This document shows positions 35,641 through 45,096 of a stretch of DNA of 64,000 nt, piece by piece (position 1 is the stretch's first letter; the number at the start of each line of letters is the position of its first letter). Location: contig CAZCQH010000009.1 of assembly GCA_964500805.1 (NCBI GenBank), positions 1 to 64,000 of the forward strand, in the 5' to 3' direction. Both the position numbers and the translations under genes were made by a program. The notes beneath the pieces were generated by a model that saw nothing but the letters and a program-made list of their open reading frames with translations, made no database searches and was not told the origin of the DNA. This DNA is from Ga0077555 sp964500805 (GTDB lineage: Bacteria > Pseudomonadota > Alphaproteobacteria > Rhizobiales > Hyphomicrobiaceae).

Positions 35641-37572
35641 CTAACGATCAGTGAGCTTTTCGAGGTCTTTGGTGTCTTTGGTATCCTTCGTTTCTTTGGC
35701 GTTTTTCGCCGACTGCGCCCGTCGCTGCAAATCTGCGCTAAGAGCTTGCTCGTCCGGTTGACTCGGCTGGTCGTATGCCAATGTGCTCATCGCAAGATCA
35801 GGCCGTAGGTCGGAGCTGATAAAATGAGTGAGCTGCGCAACCCTACGCTCGAGCCCATCGAGCCGATCGGAGATATTCTTCTCGCTCGCTATTCCACTCC
35901 CGGCAAGCAGTTCGCTCGGCGCCTTGGCTAGATCCGGTCGATCTTTGTCCTTTCCATCCTTATGCTCTTTGTCCTTGTCCTTAAAATCCTTTACCCCGGC
36001 CTCCTTAGTGTTGTCTTTGACCTCTTTGACCTCCTTTTCCTTGGAGTCTTTTCCCTCCTTCTCCTTTGAGTCCTTACTACCCTCTTTGTCCTTCGCGTCC
36101 TTGAATGTTTTGGTAGCCTCAGAATTCAGCACACCAACCAAGACCCGCAAATCTGGTCTGCTACCGATCCTTTGTGTGCTGGGGCGTCCCGGCGCGTCCT
36201 GCTGGAACGACCCCGTTGTGCGGAGAAGATCGCGGGCTCGACGTGGACTTAGCGCAAGCAACCCCTGTGCTCGCCTGATGCCCTGAAGGCAAGCAAGGGT
36301 GCCCACCACTATTGGCGAAGCGCTCGACGTACCGCTGAATCGGTCGGTGTACCAAAGATCTTCGTTGTTGCCCCCTTGCAGATCGCCGTACCCACAGGTT
36401 GTCACTTCACGTCCCCAGCCCTGCGCATCGACTGCAAAGCCGAAGTTAGAAAACTCAAGTCGCGACCGATCGGGGCCGTGATCGCGGCCGTGCGTACCGG
36501 GTGGAGGGGCTCCAGCACCAACGAGGATCGCATCGGAGTCGCGATCACCGCGCCGGAACGGGTTCGTCCAATTCGCTGGAAAACCGGACGCGGGCGTACC
36601 GTAGATCGGGTCGTCCAAATTCTGCGCCCCGTTCCCCGCTGCCTCGACTACAACAACTTGCCGCGCGCGGGTCGCAAAGCGAATGGCATCAAAGTCGTCA
36701 GGCCACCACTCTATACCGATGTAGCCATGTTGGTCGTCGCGGTCTTCGAAATTGTTGCGCGGCCCGGGCCGGTGCAGCTCGATCAAAATGATGTCGCCGG
36801 GCTGTAGGCGATTGGCAGCGGTCCTGATGGCTGCCGCTGACCCCATGCCACCAAAAATGGAAATCGCACTCACATTTGCTTCAGGGCAAATACCGGTCAC
36901 GCCAAACCCGTTATCGTCGCCACCGATGACGCCGACAACGGCAGTGCCATGGTTGCGCCAATGCAAATCTGAGCTCTCGGTGCCCCCGACTACGCCACCT
37001 TGGTTTTGGGTAAGGTCCTCATGGCTGAAGCGCCACGCGCCTTCGATGTCGATGATACGGACATCGGCGCCCCTGCCGCCGCGTTGCGTCCACGCTTGAC
37101 CAACGTCAATTCCACCAGGTGCATGCCCCATATAACCCTGCTGACCGAAAAAGTTCGGGGTGGCAGCGGGCGGCTCCTCGGCCATCGGAGACATATCATT
37201 GAACTGCGCGGGTTCAGCCGGTGGCTTTATGTAGGCCGCCTCGACCAGCTGTTGTTTACGTAACTCAATCATTATTTGGTGAAGCCGTTCTCCCGGTGCG
37301 TCAACACGATAATAGGAAGCAAGATTTGGGACCTCGGCGACGGCTGCAACACTTGCCGCCTCGCGCAGTAGGCGCTCTTCGCTGTCCCCGAACAACGGTC
37401 GCATTGACGCGCCATATTTCTCGCAGATCTTGTTGAGGGACGAGGTGTTCGCGCCCGCAAGTGACTTCAATCTGCTCGGCCCAGCGCGTAGGGCTGCGCC
37501 CGGCTTGGCGACAACGATAAGCTCCGGCTCGCCGATCGGCCTCGATAGACGTCTTCTCACGCGTCGAGCCAT
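35641..37572 (-). CDS. S8 subtilisin-like serine protease with charged tail
   Basis: This 643-aa protein has an I9-like N-terminal domain (about 15-120). The subtilase domain follows with Asp175 (IIDIEGAW), His208 (NHGTAVVG), oxyanion Asn314 (AAGNG) and Ser416 (GTSSASP). A ~70-residue stretch rich in Lys, Asp and Glu (about 495-565, repeated KDSKEKE-type units) and a short helical end follow. The triad is complete. No signal peptide is visible, so it may stay in the cytoplasm or leave by another route. I chose the ATG at 37572 over the TTG at 37593. It is the first gene of the minus-strand arm of the cluster. Confidence 0.9.
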   Translation of the reverse strand: MARRVRRRLSRPIGEPELIVVAKPGAALRAGPSRLKSLAGANTSSLNKICEKYGASMRPLFGDSEERLLREAASVAAVAEVPNLASYYRVDAPGERLHQIMIELRKQQLVEAAYIKPPAEPAQFNDMSPMAEEPPAATPNFFGQQGYMGHAPGGIDVGQAWTQRGGRGADVRIIDIEGAWRFSHEDLTQNQGGVVGGTESSDLHWRNHGTAVVGVIGGDDNGFGVTGICPEANVSAISIFGGMGSAAAIRTAANRLQPGDIILIELHRPGPRNNFEDRDDQHGYIGIEWWPDDFDAIRFATRARQVVVVEAAGNGAQNLDDPIYGTPASGFPANWTNPFRRGDRDSDAILVGAGAPPPGTHGRDHGPDRSRLEFSNFGFAVDAQGWGREVTTCGYGDLQGGNNEDLWYTDRFSGTSSASPIVVGTLACLQGIRRAQGLLALSPRRARDLLRTTGSFQQDAPGRPSTQRIGSRPDLRVLVGVLNSEATKTFKDAKDKEGSKDSKEKEGKDSKEKEVKEVKDNTKEAGVKDFKDKDKEHKDGKDKDRPDLAKAPSELLAGSGIASEKNISDRLDGLERRVAQLTHFISSDLRPDLAMSTLAYDQPSQPDEQALSADLQRRAQSAKNAKETKDTKDTKDLEKLTDR

Positions 37573-37931
37573 GGCCCTACCCCGACGTTCCAATCACTTC
37601 AAAGGTCGCTCCGGGTCTGCCTGACGTGTTGGGCATCAGCCCGCATTCTTTGCGGTGACTCGCGAGATTTTAAGCGTAATACATTATCCTTAGTGCGCGA
37701 GCCGGGGTACTTGCAAGCTTCATAAGTCGTCATTGCAAACGTGGATCGCGTCCGTCGCGACAGGGCGCATAGGGGTTCAGCGCAAGAAGGTTACGCGTTT
37801 CGCTGTAACTCGCTTAAAATTTTTCGCGTTTCCCGCAACATTTCTGTTTACGGACCAGTTTTCCGCGATTTAACTTACGATCTCCGCAGACGAGTGGGCG
37901 ACCGGTTTGCGGCTGAGCATGGAGCGATTGC
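37573..37931. promoter_or_regulatory. Divergent intergenic region of the subtilase/giant-protein cluster
   Basis: The 359-bp gap separates the minus-strand subtilase operon from the plus-strand giant-protein operon, so both promoters should lie here. An AT-rich core (CTTAAAATTTTTCGCG, near 37812) is the likeliest promoter area. I find no clear consensus boxes or strong palindrome. The small frame at 37741 is not supported. Confidence 0.5.
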
Positions 37932-40763
37932 ATGTCTCTCGTGATGGGCGTGCTGCGATCGGCAGACCTGCTCAACCTCGAACTTGAGTTCATCAATCTC
38001 AAAATTCAGGACATCGGACCAAGGCTTGCCTTGACGCGGGAAGCTGCGGGGGCGGCGTTTATCGTCTTGCGACTACCAGCGCAGCACATGGCCGAGCAGG
38101 TGATTGTTCGAGGCGGCGGCCTGACTTCACCCTTCAAGGCAATCATATCGGGGCCGAGCCGCCTGGCCTTTCGTGTTCCGGATGATCGGTCGGAAGTCAC
38201 ACTGAGTTTGACCGATATTCTGGATTTGATCCGGACGGTTCCCCCTGAAGTGCCAAGCAACCCGCTTGGCGTGAGCGCGGCGACCGTCATCGAATTCCCT
38301 GACCGGTTGCTGCTCGTCCCGGAGGTGAGGGAAGAAAACGCCTTGCGTCTCCACCATCGCAACGATGCGCCGGACCTCGAAGCAACGAACTGGGCCGAGC
38401 TATGGCAGACACGTCTGCAGAACTTGCGCGGCGAATTACGCTTTCAGCCATTGAGCCATCCCAAGGAGGCAGCAACTGACCTCGAAGACGAGCAACGCCT
38501 GTCGCCGGCGACTCTCGCGCGTCAGGATCGGCTCGATATCGTCAAGCGATCGACGATCGAACCTTCTGGACCGCACGTCGTCGTGGCGGAACAATTCCTG
38601 CTTTCCGCGCTCGGTGCTTCGGTCAAGCTGCGCAGCGCTTGGACTAGCCCTGCGGACTCCACCACGCTCTCGGCCTGGAGCCACAATTCTTCGCACGGAC
38701 GGGACTGCTTCGTACGAACCGTTCGGGAAGGATTTCTTCTTCCTTTCGGTCACAGGGCAGCAATCGAAACCATCAATACGCGCGAAGTTTCCTTCGGCGG
38801 TATCGCCGCTTTGAAGCAACTTTCAGTCATTGCGCTCCGCGAATTGGAGAAGACCTATCAAGGTCGGGACATGCCGTTGAAGCGCGTGCAGCTGACCTCG
38901 ATTCCATCATTGATAGACGACGGCACCGGGAATGCACAGATTGGGCCTTACAGCGTCGACGCAACCGTGGTCGATGTCGCCGGTAACTCCATCAATTGCG
39001 TTCTCAAGACTCTATTTGTGCCGATGCATAAGGCGTTAGACAGCAATGCGCTGAAGCCGATCATCGACAAATATCTCGATCATAGCGGCCACGATCCCGA
39101 GCTTTGGCTAAACCGCGTGGATCTGCGACTGCAACGCATGTTGCTCGCGGAGGATCGCGAGAATCGCGGCGGCACGGACTTCCGTGTGTCATCGATGATG
39201 TTCGACGTGACGCCGCCGGACACTGGCGTCCCCGGATCGGCTGGCCCCGCGTTCAGGCCGGTGATGGCGAGCGCCGAGGTAAGCATTCCGGCGGTGGAGC
39301 AAATGAAGGGAGCGGTCCGCAACACGCGAATCCGCGCCAATCGGGCGCTAACAGCTATCAAGCTGACCAAGCACTATGTGGATGTTGGATTCGAACAAGA
39401 TGACGCAAAGCAGGTCTTTGCGGAGATCATCGAGCCGATCGACGGCCTTTCGATCCCTGCGGACAAGGCCGGAGGTCTCGCGAGTCCCAAATTCCCCGCG
39501 ATGGACGGTTTGTCTAAGCTCATGGGTCCCGTGTCGGACGTCCGCAACTTCGCCGGTGCTGATGTTCCGCCGGTTGATGCCAAGGCGCTTATCGGCGACA
39601 CCAAGCTGCTCGGCACTATCATCCTCAAGGACATTGTCGATCTCTCCCAGTCATCCGACTTGAGCTTTCTCACCCAACGGCCGGAAGACCTTTTCGTGGA
39701 GGTCGAAAAGTCCGATTTTTTCTTGAGGCGCCCGGTGATTTCGACCGCGCGCAATGGTCAGGTGGTCGAAACCAGGTTCGTCTGGAAGCCGAAGATCAGC
39801 GGCGAATTGCCCGGCGGCGTGTTGAAACACCGCGGAGGATCGTCGGAAAAAATGCAACTGCTCATCAAGGGTAGAGTAAAGCTCGCGCCCAAGGCGGATG
39901 AGGCAGATCTCAAAGTCGAAGGCCGGCTGACAAATTTCGTACTCTCGCTTGCACAACTAGTGGACGTCGAATTCAACCACATCGAGTTCATCTCCAACGC
40001 CGGCAGGAAGATGGAGGTGAAGACCTCGATCGCCAATATCGTCTTTCTTGGTGCGCTCGCCTTCGCCGAGGAGATTCGAAAGGCGATTCCCATCGGTGCC
40101 CTGGGAGATGCCAGCGTCAGCCCGCAGCCTGATGGTATCGTGGTTCGCTATGGTCTCGGCCTTCCGGCGATAGGGCTCGGTGTTCTCACCCTGCAGAACA
40201 TAGCCTTCAACTCTTCGGTCTCCTTACCATTCGTCGAGAAGCCAGTCGGCGTGCGCTTTTCCCTGTCGGAGCGGAGCAATCCGTTCGTTGTCAGCGTTGC
40301 ACCCTTCGGGGGAACTGGTTTCTTTGCACTTGAGATGCGCACGAGCGGACCCAACGCCGTGCTCGTCGAGGCAGCGATCGAATTTGGCGGGATTATCGCC
40401 TTCAATCTGCTTGGGATCGTCAAGGGTGGTGTTTATGTGCTCGCGGGCGTTTATCTCGCGATCCGCTCAGACGCACCACCGGAGATTTCAGCCCACCTCA
40501 GAATCGGCGGGTTTGTCGATGTGCTGGGATTGATAAGTGTCTCGATCGAGCTCTACCTCGCGCTTGAATTCAGGGACAACAAGCTTTCCGGCACGGCCCA
40601 GCTGACCATCGGCGTCAAAGTTCTCTTCTTTAGCAAGACATTCAGCTTCAGGGTGCACAAAGAAATCGCCCATCTGGGTGGCCCTCCATCGGACCGCAGG
40701 GCAGATTTCCGGATACTCATGGATCAAAGCCAGTGGGAGACGTACTGCCGGGCATTTGCTTAG
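37932..40763 (+). CDS. Large uncharacterised protein (943 aa)
   Basis: No family is recognised. The N-terminal ~250 residues alternate strands and helices. The C-terminal ~250 residues (about 650-930) are a run of short hydrophobic strands, such as GVYVLAGVYLAIRSDA, IGGFVDVLGLISVSIELYLA and TIGVKVLFFSKTFSF. These look like a large beta-sheet or tube rather than membrane helices. There is no signal peptide. GGAG lies upstream of the ATG at 37932. The stop is 16 bp before the next, even larger gene, so the two are one transcriptional unit and probably one complex. Confidence 0.8.
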   Translation: MSLVMGVLRSADLLNLELEFINLKIQDIGPRLALTREAAGAAFIVLRLPAQHMAEQVIVRGGGLTSPFKAIISGPSRLAFRVPDDRSEVTLSLTDILDLIRTVPPEVPSNPLGVSAATVIEFPDRLLLVPEVREENALRLHHRNDAPDLEATNWAELWQTRLQNLRGELRFQPLSHPKEAATDLEDEQRLSPATLARQDRLDIVKRSTIEPSGPHVVVAEQFLLSALGASVKLRSAWTSPADSTTLSAWSHNSSHGRDCFVRTVREGFLLPFGHRAAIETINTREVSFGGIAALKQLSVIALRELEKTYQGRDMPLKRVQLTSIPSLIDDGTGNAQIGPYSVDATVVDVAGNSINCVLKTLFVPMHKALDSNALKPIIDKYLDHSGHDPELWLNRVDLRLQRMLLAEDRENRGGTDFRVSSMMFDVTPPDTGVPGSAGPAFRPVMASAEVSIPAVEQMKGAVRNTRIRANRALTAIKLTKHYVDVGFEQDDAKQVFAEIIEPIDGLSIPADKAGGLASPKFPAMDGLSKLMGPVSDVRNFAGADVPPVDAKALIGDTKLLGTIILKDIVDLSQSSDLSFLTQRPEDLFVEVEKSDFFLRRPVISTARNGQVVETRFVWKPKISGELPGGVLKHRGGSSEKMQLLIKGRVKLAPKADEADLKVEGRLTNFVLSLAQLVDVEFNHIEFISNAGRKMEVKTSIANIVFLGALAFAEEIRKAIPIGALGDASVSPQPDGIVVRYGLGLPAIGLGVLTLQNIAFNSSVSLPFVEKPVGVRFSLSERSNPFVVSVAPFGGTGFFALEMRTSGPNAVLVEAAIEFGGIIAFNLLGIVKGGVYVLAGVYLAIRSDAPPEISAHLRIGGFVDVLGLISVSIELYLALEFRDNKLSGTAQLTIGVKVLFFSKTFSFRVHKEIAHLGGPPSDRRADFRILMDQSQWETYCRAFA

Positions 40764-40779
40764 GGGACGGAGCCGGTCG

Positions 40780-43700
40780 ATGCCGCATCAAGAAATCATC
40801 TGGACGTTGTTGCCCAATGGTTTCAGCGATGATGGCCCGCCAGCGATGCTCAAGCTGTCCGTGTTCGTATCGCCGCGGCTGCGCTTCGACGATCCGCAGA
40901 GATCCGGCAAGCTGGGCAGCTTCGATGATTTTCTTGATTGGCCTGCAAGAGTCTTATCGGGTCAATTTTCGCTCATAGTCGACGACGACCAGGCTCACCC
41001 TAAGCCCGCTACTGTGGTTGCCGAGATCCCGCTTGATTCCGCACTGTGGAAGGCGATCTTCAACGAAGAAACGACGGTCGTTTCGCACAAGCCGGGGTTC
41101 GAGTCCGACCAGTCGATCAGCACATATCCGGCCCACGCGGTGGAAAGTGGCATTAGCAAGGGCTACGCCAAGCTTGGCGAGGGATCACCTTACCTACCCG
41201 CTCCCGATGCTGAGGTTGCCGAGTGCTTCCCCGACGTCCGTCGCGCCATGTTGCCTGACCAAGCAGCTCCTCGGCAGAGCTTCGAGCGCTTCAAGAAGGT
41301 CGATGCCATTGAGGAGGCCGACCTTGAACTCGATCACCGCTTTCTCAGTGAAAATCTCCTGCGCCATGATCCTGAGTTCAGTTTTAGCGAGAAGCTCACC
41401 GCCGCCGCCGCAATTGCCGAACGACGCGCGGGCGCCCGCAAGAGGAACGGCACTGGTGCCGTGCAGCTCATTATCGACGGCAAGAACCAGGCTTCGGCGT
41501 TTGCGCAGTTTGCAGCTTTTCACAGACGCGTGCCGCGGTCCCAGGCTGGCGCAAGGCGGCAAGACGATACTGTTGCCGAGCCGGTCAAGGACTTCCACGA
41601 GATCATCACATCACTCGCCGAGTATCCCATATTGCTGCGGCGCCTTGGTCTCGTCATCGACCTCAAGATCAGCGCCTCGGAAATTCCTCAGTCGCGTAGA
41701 GGCGAAGTGAGGCGGTTGCGCCTCGCACCGAATCTCCCAGGAGCTTCGCCAGTAAATCCGCCCAGGACGCCAAGCACAAATTATCTGCACAGCGCAGCGG
41801 GAGAGAGCGACCTTCCCCTCCCAAGTTTCCGCGCCGCGCCGAAAGGGTCGCATTTGCTGCCAAGCCGCGCGGTTGACGAAAAACTCGAGATTGTCGCGGG
41901 CCTCCTCAATCTCAGCCTCAAACGGCCGGATGATCCGCTTGACCAGACACCGCAGTTTAGTCTGTCGCAAATCGATATCGATGGCGCCGGGTTGAAACTT
42001 CTGAACGCCTTGGCCGCGATCGTGGCGGACAGCAGCATCCCAAACCGGCCGATTGACAAAGAGAACACAGGTGCCCCTACCTTACGCACCAGCGGCCTAT
42101 CCCTAGTGCGCGACAAATTCGCCAGCGTATTGATGGCCGATATCGATCGGGCAGATGCGCTTGAGACTGGTCTTGGCAACGCAGACGGTCCGACACTGTT
42201 CGCCGAAGACCTCATACGCGGCTACCGTATCGATGTGCGGCGGTTCGGCCGAAACGCCACTTTCGACAGTCCGGGCTCCACGACCAATGTTCCCTGGCAT
42301 TCTCTGCACAAACGCAAGGGAACTCTCGCCATTCCGCGAAGCGGCCTACCGGACCTGAAATACGATGTCATCGACGAGGGATTCATTCAGCCCGCAGTCA
42401 CTCAGGATATTGAGCCTGAACCTACCGAGCAAGGAGGCGGACGACAGCGGGAACGTACACCGCGGCCACTCTATGTCTCTGAGAGCATCTTCCACTGGCA
42501 GGGTTGGGGTCTATCTTCGCCGCCCCCCGCCACGCCGCTCGAAACGGCCCACAGTGCACCTCTGCCGCGCGATCCGATCGCCCCTGGACGACGCCCCATC
42601 GCGGAGTTCGAGTCTGTGCCGGGCACCCTGCCGAGGTTGCGCTTCGGTCAACACTACCAAATCCGTGCGAGAGCCGTGGATCTTGCCGGCAATGGCCTGA
42701 GCGTGCAGCAAGCCGACAGCGTGCTTCGCGCTCTCGGTGACGCTCAGCGAACCCAGCCGATCTTCCCAGCCTCGCCGAAGGACTTCTTCTTCCGCCGCTT
42801 CGATCCTATTCCGCCGCCGGTTCTCGTGCTGCGCGAGGAGTTGACCGAGGGCGAAGCGCCAGATGTGCTCGTGGTACGTAGCAATGACGGTTTGTCGGCG
42901 CAGGCTTACGCCGACACGCTCGGGGACCCGAAATACAAAGGTGTGAACGAGCGCCACGTCGTGCCGCCAAAATCCGCGCAACGCATGACAGAAATGCATG
43001 GCCTGTATGAGAACGCGTTCGGTGCCAACGGGAACCCTGCATCCTTCTACGGCATCTGCGCGAAAGAGAATGGAACGCTCAACGATAGAGAGATCGTCAA
43101 CGTGGCGACGGGGCTAGCAGAGCCCTTACCGGATCTAATCGATCCCCATAGTGGAGACATAATTCCCAATGGCTTAAAATTCTTTGAACCTCGCGGCAGC
43201 TCAAGCACCTACGCGGTCCACTGCGAGGTTAAACTTCTGCTTCCGTACCTTCCTGATCCGCTTGCGCGCGGGGCGTCGTTGTTCGGGCTTCCTGGCGTGA
43301 TCGGGAAGAGCGGTCTGTTCAATGATCAGACTGATCAAGTCAGTTTCGTCGGCCCGCAGGTTCTGCCGACCAGCGCGCACAACGCGTTGGGCTTTGTTAC
43401 CAAGATCGGCTTTGGGCGTGACTGGCCGGGACGTCTGCCGTTCAGACTGCAATTGTCCGATACACCCGCCGATTCACCGCGACCTCTGCCCCAATGGGAT
43501 CCCGGCGCTCGCCTTCTTGAGGTGAAGCTTCCACCCGGGGAAACTGCGACGGTTTGGCTCAGTTCATTTCCAAACAAGGCCGATATCGACCTTTTTGCCC
43601 TTTACCATTGGTGGGGGCAGCACGCGGGATCCTCGGCGGAGACTCGAGAGTTCCTCAACACGGCCGAGCATGGCGCCCTCGCCATGCTCAGTCCGGCACG

Positions 43701-45096
43701 CAAGGTGCTGCTCGTGCACGCCGTGCAAAAACCCGTGCGGCTTGCAGCGCCTTCGCCGACGAGCGGGCTCGGTGTCGTCCGGTTTCCGAAGGACACAGCG
43801 GCCTTTTTCGGCGGAACATTCCGCATCCACGGACCAAGCACGGCCAAGCTCGATCTTTGGGCGGCCTGGGAGGAGCCAGGCGAGCGCGGCGGCGATCCCG
43901 TAAAGACCAATATTCATGTGCTCGAGCTGCCGATCCACCCCGAGGGCGTAAGCGAGGTTGACGCTGCGACGGCGGATCCAAAGCCGATCGCGACCTACGC
44001 CGCGCAGCACGCTGAGTCGCTCCAGTTCAAGGCACCCCCGAACGTAGCGAGCAGCGGCAAGTATCAAGCGAAGCAAGACTTCGGCGATACCAAGTATCGC
44101 AAAGTTACCTACACACTCACCGCTACGTCCCGATACCTGGAATATTTCCCGACGAGCATCACGAACGAGATGACTCGCTCGATAACGCTGGTCGAGCCTA
44201 TTCGCAGTTCGGCTCCTCCAGCGGCGCCGGAGATTGCTGGCGTGGTTCCAATTCTGAAGCGCAAGGAGCAGTGGAATCTGTCAGATCTTGTCGCGGTTCA
44301 TCGCGAAGGCGGGTTCAGGGTGATCCTGGGTTCCACCTGGTACTCCTCCGGCGAGGGCGAGATGCTCGCTTTGATGGGACCCATGCGCTGGGGCTTGGAT
44401 CCCGTGCACTGCTTGCCCGCCGCAGACGCAGGTATCGGGCTGAAGCCATCCGTCGAGGGGTTCAACCTGGGCGGACAGACTGTCCATGCTTACGTTGTCA
44501 AATACGATAGGGAGCACAGGGCATATGTGGCCGACATCACCTTCGCGGCCAACGATGCCTACTTTCGGTTCGTCGAACCGACCTTCGCTCGCTACCAGCC
44601 AAACTCTCTTCCCGGAATGCATCTTTCGCCGACCATCATGACCGGCGTGCAACAGCTTCTGCCTCGCCGGTCAGTCTTCCTCAGCTATCCGGCCGCGTCG
44701 CCGGGTGATCCGGGGCGGCGAATAAATGTGACCGTTGCCGGCAAGAGACCCTCCGCCGCCGGGCATTTGCCACCGACGCACGGTTATCGGGTCGATGTGG
44801 CACTCGAAGAGCGCCTCCGCCGCAACGGCGATGATGAGAAGGATTTGCGCTGGTCCGCCGCAAACACCGGTCAGCCTGTGGCAGACATGGGAGGATCGCT
44901 CGATGACATGACGCTTTGGCGTGGCCATCTGTTCGTGCCTCAAAGCGATACGAAGGAACGTCGCATAGTGGTTCGGGAGTTCGAGCTGTTTCCGCTAAAT
45001 CAAGGTCCCCCCAATCAAGCCTGGATTGAGCAGACCGACGCGGCATCCGGTTTCAGTAGGAGGCTTGTCTATGCCGACACAATCCCCCTGGTCTAG
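40780..45096 (+). CDS. Giant uncharacterised protein (1438 aa)
   Basis: No family is recognised. I chose the ATG at 40780 (GGAG upstream) because the earlier 34 codons overlap the previous gene and are arginine-rich. The start IIWTLLPNGFSDDGPPAMLK, many beta strands, and an Ig-like passage (YQIRARAVDLAGNG, near 630) suggest an elongated multi-domain surface or structural protein. The end overlaps the propeller gene by 26 bp. There is no signal peptide, so export would need a dedicated route. Together with the 943-aa partner it is the most distinctive content of the window. Confidence 0.82.
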   Translation: MPHQEIIWTLLPNGFSDDGPPAMLKLSVFVSPRLRFDDPQRSGKLGSFDDFLDWPARVLSGQFSLIVDDDQAHPKPATVVAEIPLDSALWKAIFNEETTVVSHKPGFESDQSISTYPAHAVESGISKGYAKLGEGSPYLPAPDAEVAECFPDVRRAMLPDQAAPRQSFERFKKVDAIEEADLELDHRFLSENLLRHDPEFSFSEKLTAAAAIAERRAGARKRNGTGAVQLIIDGKNQASAFAQFAAFHRRVPRSQAGARRQDDTVAEPVKDFHEIITSLAEYPILLRRLGLVIDLKISASEIPQSRRGEVRRLRLAPNLPGASPVNPPRTPSTNYLHSAAGESDLPLPSFRAAPKGSHLLPSRAVDEKLEIVAGLLNLSLKRPDDPLDQTPQFSLSQIDIDGAGLKLLNALAAIVADSSIPNRPIDKENTGAPTLRTSGLSLVRDKFASVLMADIDRADALETGLGNADGPTLFAEDLIRGYRIDVRRFGRNATFDSPGSTTNVPWHSLHKRKGTLAIPRSGLPDLKYDVIDEGFIQPAVTQDIEPEPTEQGGGRQRERTPRPLYVSESIFHWQGWGLSSPPPATPLETAHSAPLPRDPIAPGRRPIAEFESVPGTLPRLRFGQHYQIRARAVDLAGNGLSVQQADSVLRALGDAQRTQPIFPASPKDFFFRRFDPIPPPVLVLREELTEGEAPDVLVVRSNDGLSAQAYADTLGDPKYKGVNERHVVPPKSAQRMTEMHGLYENAFGANGNPASFYGICAKENGTLNDREIVNVATGLAEPLPDLIDPHSGDIIPNGLKFFEPRGSSSTYAVHCEVKLLLPYLPDPLARGASLFGLPGVIGKSGLFNDQTDQVSFVGPQVLPTSAHNALGFVTKIGFGRDWPGRLPFRLQLSDTPADSPRPLPQWDPGARLLEVKLPPGETATVWLSSFPNKADIDLFALYHWWGQHAGSSAETREFLNTAEHGALAMLSPARKVLLVHAVQKPVRLAAPSPTSGLGVVRFPKDTAAFFGGTFRIHGPSTAKLDLWAAWEEPGERGGDPVKTNIHVLELPIHPEGVSEVDAATADPKPIATYAAQHAESLQFKAPPNVASSGKYQAKQDFGDTKYRKVTYTLTATSRYLEYFPTSITNEMTRSITLVEPIRSSAPPAAPEIAGVVPILKRKEQWNLSDLVAVHREGGFRVILGSTWYSSGEGEMLALMGPMRWGLDPVHCLPAADAGIGLKPSVEGFNLGGQTVHAYVVKYDREHRAYVADITFAANDAYFRFVEPTFARYQPNSLPGMHLSPTIMTGVQQLLPRRSVFLSYPAASPGDPGRRINVTVAGKRPSAAGHLPPTHGYRVDVALEERLRRNGDDEKDLRWSAANTGQPVADMGGSLDDMTLWRGHLFVPQSDTKERRIVVREFELFPLNQGPPNQAWIEQTDAASGFSRRLVYADTIPLV

